Shown: positions 1 through 8,268 of the stretch, piece after piece | How the letters are laid out: each line of letters opens with the position of its first letter | Numbering within the stretch: position 1 is the stretch's first letter | The notes under the pieces: generated by a model | Database searches by the model: none | Told to the model about the DNA's origin: nothing | The model's input: only the letters and a program-made list of their open reading frames with translations | Program-made: the position numbers and the translations under genes | Source of the DNA: B75-G9 sp964564905 | Lineage (GTDB): Archaea > Hadarchaeota > Hadarchaeia > Hadarchaeales > Hadarchaeaceae | Assembly (NCBI GenBank): GCA_964564905.1 | Contig: CAZMCI010000002.1 | Location: 1 to 52,463 of the forward strand | Direction of reading: 5' to 3' | Length of the DNA stretch: 52,463 nucleotides

Positions 1-1
1 G

Positions 2-91
2 GCAGGCACTTGGGCGGAGGTTCCTTATAAACGGGAAAAGCGGCTTTCATCCCCCAGCTTTCGCAGGGGACTTCCCGCCAACAGAGTTAAA
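2..91 (+). repeat. Copy 1 of a dispersed repeat / possible small RNA
   Basis: This stretch is closely similar to the minus strand of 44967-45053, with long shared blocks such as GGAAAAGCGGCTTT and GCTTTCGCAGGGGA. It can fold as a lower stem GCGG/CCGC and an upper stem CCCC/GGGG, followed at once by ACA (81-83); copy 2 has AGA there. That layout resembles an archaeal H/ACA guide RNA, but I do not see a clear kink-turn. A TATA-like CCTTATAAAC at 23-32 is present only in this copy. The similarity reaches the window edge, so the element may begin outside. Confidence 0.5.
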
Positions 92-140
92 CAGAGATTC
101 GGATCCCTTCTCCCGCACCATCAGTTAACAAAAACGGAAC

Positions 141-2804
141 TTACAGATAGCGCATTTTTTCTGCATCTCCGGATTTGAGCGCGGCATGCGCGGCTGCCAG
201 TCTGGCCACCGGAACTCTGAAGGGCGAGCACGAAACGTAATTCAGACCCAGCTCGTGACAGAACTCGATCGAGGATGGATCCCCACCGTGCTCTCCACAG
301 ATGCCCACCTCCAAGTTCGGCCTCTTCTTCCTGCCCGCTTCAACCGCGAGACGCATCAGCTTTCCCACGCCCTTTCTGTCCAGCGTCTGGAACGGATCCG
401 CCTCAAGGATTCCCTCCTCGATGTACTTGAACATGAACTTTCCCTCGGCATCGTCCCTAGAGTAAGCGTACGTCATCTGAGTGAGGTCGTTTGTCCCGAA
501 CGAGAAGAACTCGGCATACTCCGCTATCTCATCGGCTGTCAGAGCTGCCCGAGGGACCTCTATCATCGTTCCAAATTTGTAAGCCACCTCAACACCTCGC
601 TTTTCCATCACCTCGCGAGCCACCTTCTCGAGCTGTTCCCGCACGACCTTGAGCTCGTTGACATGTCCAACCAGCGGAATCATTATCTCGGGTTTGGGAT
701 TCTTCCCCTCCTGTTTCAGCTCGCATGCTGCCTCGAAGATCGCCTTGACCTGCATTTCATTTATGTCCGGATGGGTCAGACCGAGCCTGCATCCCCTCAG
801 CCCCATCATCGGATTGGCCTCCCGCATCACCTCCACGCGCTTCAGGAGATCCTCCGCAGCTTTGAGCTCCTCCGGTTTTCCGCCGCTCATCCTCCGCATG
901 ATGACCTCTTGAAGCAGCTCCTCGTACTTCGGCAGAAACTCGTGTAGGGGTGGATCCAGCAGCCGGATAACCACCGGCAGTCCATCCATGGCCTCCAGTA
1001 TCCCCTTGAAATCCTCACGCTGGAATTTCAACAGTTTCTCGAGGGGTTTTTTCCGTTCCTCCCTTGTCTCTCCGAGTATCATCTGACGCACGATCGGGAG
1101 CCTTTCCTCCTCAAAGAACATGTGCTCTGTCCTGCAGAGACCTATTCCCTGAGCCCCGTACTCCCTGGCCAGCCGGGCATCCCTCGGGTAGTCCGCGTTT
1201 GCCCAGTTCTGAAGCCGTTTGAATCCATCCGCCCAGTCGAGTAGTTGCTTGAGCTCCGCCGACATCTCCGGCTCGATCAGAGGTACCTCGCCTAGGATGA
1301 CATCCCCGGTGGTACCATTTATCGTTATTATGTCGCCCTCCTTGACGGTCAGCTCCCCCACCTTGAACAGCTTCCGCTCGAGATCTATCTTGAGCATCTC
1401 ACAACCGACAACCGCCGGTTTGCCCAGCCCCCGAGCGACCACGCTTGCATGGGAGGTGGCGCCGCCGCGTGAGGTGAGCACACCCTGCGAGGCTATGATT
1501 CCTCCCACATCATCGGGGTTCGTCTCGGGCCGGACGAGAATTACCTTTTCACCCTTCTCTCCGAGTTCCTTCGCTTTCTCGGAGTCGAAGACCGCCTTGC
1601 CTATCGCCGCTCCCGGACTGGCGTTCAGACCTTTGGCGATGACCTCGGTCTTGGCCTTCGGATCCACCTGTTTGTGGAGGAGCTGCTCTATCTGCTTCGG
1701 TTCAACGCGCAAGACGGCCTCCTGTTCTGTTATCAGACCCTCCCTGACCATGTCCACCGCTATCTTGACCGCAGCCTGGGCCGTGCGCTTTCCGGCCCTG
1801 GTCTGGAGCATGTAGAGCTTGCCGCGCTCGACCGTGAACTCCACGTCCTGCATGTCGCGATAGTGTCGTTCGAGCTTCTCAGCGATGTCGAGGAGCTGCT
1901 TGTAGAGTGAGGGATACTTTTGCTTGAGTTCCTCGATTTTGAGGGGCGTCCGGACGCCGGCGACGACATCCTCCCCCTGAGCGTTGAACAGGAACTCTCC
2001 ATACAGCTCGCGCCTTCCCGTCCTGGGATCGCGCGTGAAGGCCACACCGGTCCCCGAGTCCATCCCCATATTCCCGAAGACCATGGTGACCACATTTACC
2101 GCCGTGCCGAGGTCGTGGGGGATCTTGTAGTAATTCCTGTACTCTATCGCCCGTTTGTTGTTCCAAGATCTGAACACAGCGTTTATGGCAAGTTCTAGTT
2201 GCTGCATGGGGTCCGATGGAAAGTCCTTTCCCGTTTCCTGCCTGACTATCTGCTTGAATTTTTCTACGATTTTCCTCAGGTCGTCGACTCCAAGTTCAGT
2301 GTCGAGCTTTGCTCCGGCCATCTCCTTCTGATGATCGAACGCGTCCTCGAATTTTTTCGCGTCTATGCCGAGCACGACCTTGCCGTACATCTGGATGAAC
2401 CTCCTGTAAGCGTCCAGAGCGAATCGTTCGTTGTCGGTCAGGCGCGCTAGGCCCTTGACCGTCTCATCGTTCAATCCCAAGTTGAGTATCGTGTCCATCA
2501 TGCCCGGCATCGAGAGCATGGACCCCGAACGAATTGAGACCAAGAGGGGATTTTTGGGGTCACCGAAACCCTTGCCGGTGAGCTTTTCGAGCCTGCGCAT
2601 CGCCTCCCCGACATCGCCCATCAGGCCATCCGGCAGCTTCCCACCAGCATCGTAATATCGCTTGCAGACCTCCGTGGTGATCACGAAACCGGGAGGTACA
2701 GGCAGTCCGAGCTGGGTCATCGTGCAGAGGCCGGCACCCTTGCCTCCGAGAAGCCTCTTGTTCTTTCCGTCCCCTTCGTCGTAGAAGTACAGGTCCTTTG
2801 CCAT
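141..2804 (-). CDS. ppdK: Pyruvate, phosphate dikinase
   Basis: The protein interconverts pyruvate, ATP and phosphate with phosphoenolpyruvate, AMP and pyrophosphate in the cytoplasm, linking glycolysis and gluconeogenesis. The N-terminal ATP-grasp domain opens with GGKGAGLCTM. The swivelling domain has the phospho-carrier motif TSRGGATSHAS with the histidine near residue 456 of the longer reading. The C-terminal PEP-binding barrel ends with the catalytic-cysteine motif GICGEHGGDP. Length is normal, near 888 residues. I chose the ATG at 2804 over an in-frame GTG at 2816 because AGGTGGG lies just upstream of the ATG. A TATA-like CTTAAAAAG is at about 2846-2856. The membrane pyrophosphatase later in the window would use the pyrophosphate made here. 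Confidence 0.97.
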   Translation of the reverse strand: MAKDLYFYDEGDGKNKRLLGGKGAGLCTMTQLGLPVPPGFVITTEVCKRYYDAGGKLPDGLMGDVGEAMRRLEKLTGKGFGDPKNPLLVSIRSGSMLSMPGMMDTILNLGLNDETVKGLARLTDNERFALDAYRRFIQMYGKVVLGIDAKKFEDAFDHQKEMAGAKLDTELGVDDLRKIVEKFKQIVRQETGKDFPSDPMQQLELAINAVFRSWNNKRAIEYRNYYKIPHDLGTAVNVVTMVFGNMGMDSGTGVAFTRDPRTGRRELYGEFLFNAQGEDVVAGVRTPLKIEELKQKYPSLYKQLLDIAEKLERHYRDMQDVEFTVERGKLYMLQTRAGKRTAQAAVKIAVDMVREGLITEQEAVLRVEPKQIEQLLHKQVDPKAKTEVIAKGLNASPGAAIGKAVFDSEKAKELGEKGEKVILVRPETNPDDVGGIIASQGVLTSRGGATSHASVVARGLGKPAVVGCEMLKIDLERKLFKVGELTVKEGDIITINGTTGDVILGEVPLIEPEMSAELKQLLDWADGFKRLQNWANADYPRDARLAREYGAQGIGLCRTEHMFFEEERLPIVRQMILGETREERKKPLEKLLKFQREDFKGILEAMDGLPVVIRLLDPPLHEFLPKYEELLQEVIMRRMSGGKPEELKAAEDLLKRVEVMREANPMMGLRGCRLGLTHPDINEMQVKAIFEAACELKQEGKNPKPEIMIPLVGHVNELKVVREQLEKVAREVMEKRGVEVAYKFGTMIEVPRAALTADEIAEYAEFFSFGTNDLTQMTYAYSRDDAEGKFMFKYIEEGILEADPFQTLDRKGVGKLMRLAVEAGRKKRPNLEVGICGEHGGDPSSIEFCHELGLNYVSCSPFRVPVARLAAAHAALKSGDAEKMRYL

Positions 2805-2816
2805 TGGATGTCCCAC

Positions 2817-2962
2817 CTAGAAATTTCCATAAACCTTATTCAACGATGCTTTTTAAGCTTAACATCCTGTTAACCATAAATTGACACGATGTTAATGTGA
2901 GGCCCGAATCTATCTGGATAAAATTCATATTATCCGAGACCACCATTTGAACGGTTGAACCT
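2817..2962. promoter_or_regulatory. Divergent promoter region of ppdK and the agmatinase gene
   Basis: This A/T-rich spacer separates two divergently transcribed genes. On the minus strand GCTTAAAAAGC (about 2846-2856) is placed to serve ppdK. On the plus strand ATAAAATTC and CATATTATCC (about 2917-2935) are candidate TATA elements for the agmatinase gene. I see no operator palindrome that I would defend. Confidence 0.45.
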
Positions 2963-3847
2963 ATGGAAAACCTGATACCGGTACGTCCGGGTTTCGGCGG
3001 TTTCGACGAGCCATACGAGCGTGCCGAGGTGGTGTTCGTCGGGGCCCCGCTTGACGTCACCTCAAGCTATCGCTCCGGTTACCGGTTCGCGCCAGCCAGG
3101 ATAAGAGAAGCCTCGGCGAATCTCGAGACATATGTGACCCAAGCTGACCTGGACGTGTTCGAGCAGTTGAACATCTCGGACCTGGGAGACATCCTGGTCA
3201 CTCCGACCGATCTCCAGGGTACCGGAAAGAGGATCTCCAACGTGGTAAGGCAGATACGGGCTCAGGGGAAGCTGCCTGTACTCCTCGGAGGGGAACACAC
3301 GGTCACTTACTTCTCGCTCGAACCCTTCGACGATATCTTCGTGATCCAGCTGGACGCCCACAGGGACCTCCGCGAGGAGTATCTAGGGGACAGATTGTGC
3401 CATGCGACCGTCATGCGGAGAGTACTCGACCGCCTTCCCCCAGACAGGGTGCTCCAAATGGGAATACGCTCCTGCTCCAAGGAGGAAGCAGAGTTCGCGG
3501 CGAGAAAAAATATAGCGACCTGTACTTCCGAGGAATTGATCGACAACATTCCCACGGCGATCGGGGAAGCAAAAAAACTCGCGGGAAACTCGCCAGTTTA
3601 TCTGACGATCGACTTGGACGTTCTCGACCCTGCCTTCGCCCCGGGGGTCGCGACCCCTGAACCGGGAGGTCTGTCCACCGTGGAACTCCTGCGACTTCTT
3701 CGGGGACTGGGTGAACTAAATTTGACGGCGTTTGACATAGTGGAGCTGGTTCCACCGCACGACGACGGGACCACGGCTTTCGTCGCCGCAAAAATAGCGT
3801 ACGAACTGCTCGCCGCGATCGCGAAATCGAAAAAGAAACTCGCCTGA
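2963..3847 (+). CDS. speB: Agmatinase / ureohydrolase family protein
   Basis: This is a manganese-dependent ureohydrolase, most likely agmatinase, which makes putrescine and urea from agmatine for polyamine synthesis. Metal-ligand motifs are all present: GGEHTVT, QLDAHRDLRE and TIDLDVLDPAFAPGVATPEPGG. Length, 294 residues, is normal. The N-terminus GAPLDVTSSYRSGYRFAPARIREAS is the usual substrate-pocket region. The gene stands alone between ppdK and the TnpB-like gene. Arginase or another ureohydrolase substrate cannot be excluded by sequence. The upstream Shine-Dalgarno is weak, so the leader may be very short. Confidence 0.9.
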   Translation: MENLIPVRPGFGGFDEPYERAEVVFVGAPLDVTSSYRSGYRFAPARIREASANLETYVTQADLDVFEQLNISDLGDILVTPTDLQGTGKRISNVVRQIRAQGKLPVLLGGEHTVTYFSLEPFDDIFVIQLDAHRDLREEYLGDRLCHATVMRRVLDRLPPDRVLQMGIRSCSKEEAEFAARKNIATCTSEELIDNIPTAIGEAKKLAGNSPVYLTIDLDVLDPAFAPGVATPEPGGLSTVELLRLLRGLGELNLTAFDIVELVPPHDDGTTAFVAAKIAYELLAAIAKSKKKLA

Positions 3848-3875
3848 GAAACTCGTGCCGTCCTAAAATTCCGTA

Positions 3876-5180
3876 TCAAACCGTACAGCCTGACACGGAG
3901 ATTTTTTCTGGCTCCACGGGCAGTTTCGCCGTGGTCACGAACCACTCCGCTGCCCGCTGCATCTGCCAGCAGTCGGCGGGGACGTGCCTCGCCCCATCTT
4001 TAGCTATGTTCCAGCTCGCCACCAGATGACGGCTGGCTTCGAACCCGCAGGCTCGGCACCTGTAGGCGTGCCCATTCGGCCTGTTGTATCGGCCACATAT
4101 CGGGCAGTTCTTCGACTTGTGGTAGTTGCTCACCTCAACCGTCGGCAGCCCTTGTCGTTCCACCTTGTAGCCTGTGTAGAACTGTAACTTCTTGAACGGC
4201 CGCTGGTTGAGCCGCCTGCGCATGTCCCTCCGCAGGGCTTTACCGTTCTTCGACTTCCGCTTCGAGCGCATGGACTTTCTGATTCCCTTGATTCCCTCAA
4301 ACGCGACCGCGACACGCTCGCGCTCGGCGATTTCAGCGATCTGTTTGCTGACGAGGTGTATGATTTGGTTGGTTCGATTGCGCTCCCGCAGCCAGTACTT
4401 TGCCCTGAGCCTCCGCTTCTGAATGGGCCGTTGCGGTAGCACATCGAGCTTTTCCTGAATCGACTTCCGCTTGAGCTGGGAGGCGTGCCTTATCGCGGGA
4501 AGTTTTGAAACGTCGAGGCTGACGTGTCTGGGCTGCTCGTTCGGCTTCAGGATCGTCAGATCGACGCTCCGTTCGTTGATGTCCACGCCGCATATGCCCT
4601 CGATGCGCATTTGCTCGATTTCACGCTTGAACGGCACAAAGACGTTCGCTCTGCTCCTGAAAGCAGAGATCGTGATTTCGCCGACTTTCGTCCTCCCTTC
4701 GCGCCAGTCTCGGAGGTACATCAGCTCGTGGTGCGCTGTTATGACAAGCGGGAGCCAGAGGTATTCGCCGCGACGGATGCGGATCTGAACAGCGTTGCCG
4801 TGGAACCTGCAGATACCGGTTTGATTCCCGTTGCCCCAGAGTTCGAGATGCATCGTTCGAGCTTCATAAACTGGTGGCTTGCTTGAGTCAGCCTGCCCGT
4901 TGCGGCAGAGCCTCCGCCATGAGCGGAGCGTCTGCGTGGCGACCTGCCCCGCCGAGTGGAACCAGTGCGTCGCCAGATTGAACTTCGACTTCCACTCCTT
5001 GTATGCGGCATGGTGTAGCGAGGCGCGTGAAGTCAGGTTATGTTCTAGGCACTTCCGGATGCAGAAGTTCACCGATGCCGCGAACTGCTCCAGCAGCCTG
5101 TTTAATATCTCACGCTTCCGCGCGGTCAGCACGGGCGTCACGAACCGGGCCGAGCTGATTGATCGCATGCCAAACACCAT
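3876..5180 (-). CDS. TnpB-like (IS605 OrfB family) protein with altered RuvC site
   Basis: The protein has the TnpB plan: an N-terminal RNA-binding region, the first RuvC acidic motif ICGVDINERSVDL, the second in VAFEGIKGIR, a zinc ribbon (CPICG, CRACG) and a final RuvC motif. Family members usually read D-R-D-x-N-A-A-x-N-I in the last motif; here it reads S-R-H-L-V-A-S-W-N-I, so the third catalytic aspartate appears to be histidine. I chose the ATG at 5180 because the 105 extra residues from an upstream in-frame start look non-family. No TnpA gene is nearby. The stop lies only 28 nt from the agmatinase stop, leaving little room for a right end and its guide RNA. It may be an immobilised or domesticated copy, perhaps nuclease-dead. 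Confidence 0.85.
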   Translation of the reverse strand: MVFGMRSISSARFVTPVLTARKREILNRLLEQFAASVNFCIRKCLEHNLTSRASLHHAAYKEWKSKFNLATHWFHSAGQVATQTLRSWRRLCRNGQADSSKPPVYEARTMHLELWGNGNQTGICRFHGNAVQIRIRRGEYLWLPLVITAHHELMYLRDWREGRTKVGEITISAFRSRANVFVPFKREIEQMRIEGICGVDINERSVDLTILKPNEQPRHVSLDVSKLPAIRHASQLKRKSIQEKLDVLPQRPIQKRRLRAKYWLRERNRTNQIIHLVSKQIAEIAERERVAVAFEGIKGIRKSMRSKRKSKNGKALRRDMRRRLNQRPFKKLQFYTGYKVERQGLPTVEVSNYHKSKNCPICGRYNRPNGHAYRCRACGFEASRHLVASWNIAKDGARHVPADCWQMQRAAEWFVTTAKLPVEPEKISVSGCTV

Positions 5181-5481
5181 CCGTCCGTTTTTAATGTCCT
5201 TCCTAAGCCGTTTTCGGACACCCGGGTCACCGAAAGCTGCAAATCCGGTCCTCCTGATTTTATGACTCTGTCCGCATTTCCGGGGAAAGATCTGGACGGG
5301 TTCTTCGGAGAAATCTTTTTTATTCGGGAAAATCGAAAACGCCGGGTTAAAATTTCTCCGATCGGGTAGTTCGTCCCGATTTGACCCCCGTTTTTTTACC
5401 GCCCGAAACCGAAAACAACCCGAGTCCCGGCAAAAATCCCCCGTAGGATACAGAAAGATACGGTTTTTGGTAGCAGTTATA
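5181..5481. other. Gap between L10e and the TnpB-like gene
   Basis: This 301-nt stretch is open in the TnpB frame but its translation is not family-like and is rich in A/T homopolymer runs. It may hold the L10e terminator and the promoter of the TnpB-like gene. I see no transposon end, tRNA or convincing hairpin array in it. Confidence 0.4.
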
Positions 5482-5985
5482 TCACCCCTTTTCAACCAGA
5501 GTGCGCGAGGGTACGGAAAGCTTCAGCCCAGCCCTCCGAAGCGCTTCCTTTGCTATCGGGGCAAATTCTCCCGTGGTCCTAACGGTCATGAGAGTTTGCC
5601 CTGCGCTAACCCGCGCTGCCGTCCCTATTGGCCTGCCGAAAGCCTGTCGCATGCCGTCCGAGATCCGGTCGGCCCCCGCTCCGGCAGCCATCGGATTCTC
5701 CCGAAGCACGTGATGAGGATATATCCTGATCTTGAAGTGGTAATTGCTCTTACCCGCCTTCACCTCAAGCAAACGATTGGCCGCCACGCGCGCGGCCTCG
5801 ATGGCATTGTGCCGTATCTGTCCCGACTCCTTGGCGACCAGCGACATCACCACCGGAAAATCGCCCTTTGGGTCCCCCATGTCAAAAAACGTGACGCGTA
5901 TACCCGGCACTCCCTTGACGAACTCCCGCCTCGTGTATGCGGGTCCGCTGAAATGCCTGTAGGTCCTGCCCGGTCGTAACGGCAT
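5482..5985 (-). CDS. rpl10e: Large-subunit ribosomal protein L10e (uL16)
   Basis: This is the archaeal/eukaryotic form of uL16, which sits near the A- and P-site tRNAs of the large subunit. The start MPLRPGRTYRHFSGPAYTRR is diagnostic, followed by the conserved FDMGDP and RIYPHHVLRENP. Length is 167 residues, normal for the family. It is transcribed divergently from trkA, and both start regions share about 70 nt. Confidence 0.97.
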   Translation of the reverse strand: MPLRPGRTYRHFSGPAYTRREFVKGVPGIRVTFFDMGDPKGDFPVVMSLVAKESGQIRHNAIEAARVAANRLLEVKAGKSNYHFKIRIYPHHVLRENPMAAGAGADRISDGMRQAFGRPIGTAARVSAGQTLMTVRTTGEFAPIAKEALRRAGLKLSVPSRTLVEKG

Positions 5986-6054
5986 TTGAACACCTTATTA
6001 ACTCTGGTAGACCTTATTTATTATACTGTAATCCTCCAGAAAAATGGTGGGATC

Positions 6055-6708
6055 ATGTATATAGTGATAGTGGGTGGCGGACAGATAGGCTCCAAGCTGG
6101 CCAAACGTCTGGCCGACAGAGGGCACAACGTCGTCCTCGTGGAGAAGGACGAGAAACGGGCACATGAACTGGCAGGAGAGCTGGATGTGCTGGTCATCCA
6201 AGGGAGCGGTGCCGAGGTGGATGTATTAAAGGATGCGGGCATCGACAAGGCCGATGTCCTGCTCGCCATGACCCAGGCCGACGAGGTAAACCTGATGGCA
6301 TGTGAGCTCGCTAAGAAGCTCGGCGTTACCAAGGTCATCGCCAGGGTCAACGACGAGAAGCATGCTAAGATGTTCGAGGAGATGGGAATCGACATAGCCA
6401 TCAGTTTACCCAGCGCAGCCGTCATGCTCTTCGAGAAGGCCGTGACGGGGGCTGGAGTTTACGGACTCCTAGGGATAGGCGGGGGAAAAGGAGAGGTCGT
6501 TGAAGTCACAGTTGGTCCGAACTCTAAGCTGGCCGGAAAAGCCCTCAAGGACGTAAACACCAAGGGTTGTACGTTTGGAATGATCACCCGCGGAGACGAG
6601 CTGATACCACCCAAGGGAGACACGATCATTCAGGTCGGAGACCTCGTCACGGTCGTAGGGAAACCAGATGCGGTCCTCAAGGTGACCAAAAACCTCAGGG
6701 GAGAATAA
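6055..6708 (+). CDS. trkA: TrkA-type potassium uptake regulator
   Basis: The protein is a cytoplasmic NAD-binding regulator of a Trk/Ktr potassium channel. The N-terminal Rossmann (RCK-N) fold shows MYIVIVGGGQIGSKLAKRLA, then DVLVIQGSGAEVDVLKDAGI. The C-terminal half is a TrkA-C ligand-binding domain ending in IQVGDLVTVVGKPDAVLKV. I chose the ATG at 6055 (218 residues) because it begins at the family N-terminus and has GGTGG just upstream. No membrane partner (TrkH) is in the window. The potassium-dependent pyrophosphatase is also present, but I see no direct link. Confidence 0.93.
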   Translation: MYIVIVGGGQIGSKLAKRLADRGHNVVLVEKDEKRAHELAGELDVLVIQGSGAEVDVLKDAGIDKADVLLAMTQADEVNLMACELAKKLGVTKVIARVNDEKHAKMFEEMGIDIAISLPSAAVMLFEKAVTGAGVYGLLGIGGGKGEVVEVTVGPNSKLAGKALKDVNTKGCTFGMITRGDELIPPKGDTIIQVGDLVTVVGKPDAVLKVTKNLRGE

Positions 6709-6710
6709 AG

Positions 6711-7856
6711 CTAAGTATGTAGCTCCACTATGTCCCCATCTCGCAACACGTAATCTCGTGACACCTGCTGTCCCGGAAACCTCGTGGAACCCCAAACCTT
6801 GGCGAACTTCAGCTCCTTCTCAAAATCCTTGTGAACGGCGCGCGCGACATGTATGACCGTGGCCCCCCTGGGGAGAACAAGCGGACGTCTTGCTGGTTCC
6901 TCATCGGGTCTTTTCGTGTATATCCGGACGAAATCGAGGCTCTCGTAGATCAACCTCTTCAGCTCATCCGGGGGGACATCCGCCCTGATGACCCGAAAAA
7001 CGTCCTCCAGCTCCCGCTTCACCTGTTCCACTCGGTCTCCGGCCACATCGCACTTCGTCAGCAGGGCGAAGGCACGACGGTACACGATCGACTCATCCAA
7101 TGCTTCCTCGAAATCATCGCCCGTGATCGGTTCCTCCACCACCACTAGAGCATTGTGAATGCGATGTTCCTGAAGGACCCGTTTCACCTCGGATTCGCCG
7201 CCATCCACCAGCTCGGCTCCTCTGAGCTCCAGCCCACCTGTTGATCGACGCTGTATCGTGATCCTTAGTGGTCTCCGGTTGAGCCTGATACCTGCTCCCT
7301 CAAGCTCGTTCAGCAGGACCCCGATCTGGCCCGAAGGATCAGCCGAAACGTCTACGACGAGAGCAATTGCATCTGCGTTCCTAGCGGCGCTCAGAGGCTG
7401 AGCCCCGAGTCCCCTTCCGATACTGGACCCTTCCACAACTGCTGGAACCTCAACGAGTTGTATCTGCACGTCCTCGAACTGCATCATCCCAGGCACCGGC
7501 TCCCGCGTCGTGAACGGATAATCTGCGACTTCCGGGCGGGCACCGGTAAGTTTCCGGAGCAACTCTGACTTTCCAGAGTTGGGCAACCCCACAAGCGCCA
7601 CCTGCGCGGCACCTTCCTTTCTGACGGCGAAACTTGGACCTCCACCACGTCCGGTCTTTCGCTCCTGCGCATCCCGCAATTCCCTCCTCAGTTTCGCCAA
7701 CCGCCGCCTCAGCGTCTTGAGCAGCTTCTCGGTTCCCTTGTGCTTTGGGGTCACGCGAATGAGCTCTTCAGTGGCGGATATTCGCTCCTCAAGCGTTCGG
7801 GAGCGGAGATACCGCTCCTCCGCCTTGAAGTATTCCGGAGGTAAATTGGCCGGCAT
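6711..7856 (-). CDS. DRG/Obg-type GTPase with C-terminal TGS domain
   Basis: This is a ribosome-associated GTPase of the DRG branch. It has a basic helical N-terminal region (residues 1-85), a P-loop GLPNSGKS, switch-region motifs around DYPFTTREPVPGMM, a TKCD base-recognition motif, and a C-terminal TGS domain ending in GDIVELHT. Length, 381 residues, is as expected. The G3 motif, usually DxPG, reads VEVPAVVEG, which departs from the consensus. The gene converges with trkA with two bases between stops. A TATA-like AGATATAAC lies just upstream of the start. Confidence 0.9.
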   Translation of the reverse strand: MPANLPPEYFKAEERYLRSRTLEERISATEELIRVTPKHKGTEKLLKTLRRRLAKLRRELRDAQERKTGRGGGPSFAVRKEGAAQVALVGLPNSGKSELLRKLTGARPEVADYPFTTREPVPGMMQFEDVQIQLVEVPAVVEGSSIGRGLGAQPLSAARNADAIALVVDVSADPSGQIGVLLNELEGAGIRLNRRPLRITIQRRSTGGLELRGAELVDGGESEVKRVLQEHRIHNALVVVEEPITGDDFEEALDESIVYRRAFALLTKCDVAGDRVEQVKRELEDVFRVIRADVPPDELKRLIYESLDFVRIYTKRPDEEPARRPLVLPRGATVIHVARAVHKDFEKELKFAKVWGSTRFPGQQVSRDYVLRDGDIVELHT

Positions 7857-7990
7857 GTCCTCGACCTGTTATATCTGAAACAGCCGGAAGCTAATAACAG
7901 CAACGGAAAATCAAGCCACGAAATGGCATCGAAGAGGCTATTTTGCCCGCTTTTTTCATAACTCTATTTTTGAGATATCTCTGATTTTTG

Positions 7991-8005
7991 AAAAATCTAT
8001 AAATA
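7991..8005 (+). promoter_or_regulatory. BRE/TATA promoter of the 8030 RNA
   Basis: GAAAAATCTATAAATAG reads as a purine-rich BRE followed by a TATA box. Its centre lies about 25-30 nt before the start of the first helix of the structured RNA at 8030. No open reading frame that I trust starts downstream on this strand. Confidence 0.65.
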
Positions 8006-8029
8006 GAACGCTCGTGAAAAGAAGAGAAC

Positions 8030-8265
8030 GGCAGGGACGGAAGCCTGCAGAGGATGTCGAACCGGAGCCTACGGGCAACGGAGAGCCGCGCGAAAACCCG
8101 GGCGAAAAACCGGGGAAGAGTGCGGATAACCTTCGTGGGGGAACGAAGGGAGACATCGACTGCGGGAAAAAGATCCTGACCTGAAAAACCGGCGGACCAG
8201 CGGAGTGGTCGAGATTCGCGAATCCGTTGGGAGAGTAGGGGAGGGATCAAAGTCCCTGCCTTTTT
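8030..8265 (+). ncRNA. Structured non-coding RNA, about 235 nt, identity unknown
   Basis: The ends pair perfectly over 9 bp: GGCAGGGAC (8030-8038) with GTCCCTGCC (8252-8260), followed at once by TTTTT. Inside are nested helices: CCTGCAG (8044-8050) with CTGCGGG (8160-8166), and GATGTC (8053-8058) with GACATC (8152-8157). Local hairpins include CCTTCGT/ACGAAGG (8130-8149) and CCCGG/CCGGG. A strong TATA box lies upstream. I looked for RNase P core motifs (GGAAAGUCC, ACAGAA) and the SRP helix 8 motif and found neither, so I cannot name it. It lies head to tail with the geranylgeranyl reductase stop codon on the other strand. Confidence 0.65.
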
Positions 8266-8268
8266 CAT

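Noticed and set aside
5181..5495. N-terminal extension of the TnpB-like protein from ATG 5495
   Set aside because: The extra 105 residues are not TnpB-like, are read from A/T-rich spacer, and overlap the end of L10e.
8030..8265. RNase P RNA or SRP RNA
   Set aside because: Core motifs (GGAAAGUCC, ACAGAA; the GGAA-loop helix 8 with AGCA) are absent from this and the other three candidate RNAs.
7891..8268. Minus-strand open frame of 125 codons after the geranylgeranyl reductase
   Set aside because: Its ATG follows the reductase stop directly, but the translation is basic and low in hydrophobic pattern, and the whole frame lies across the helices of the 8030 RNA.
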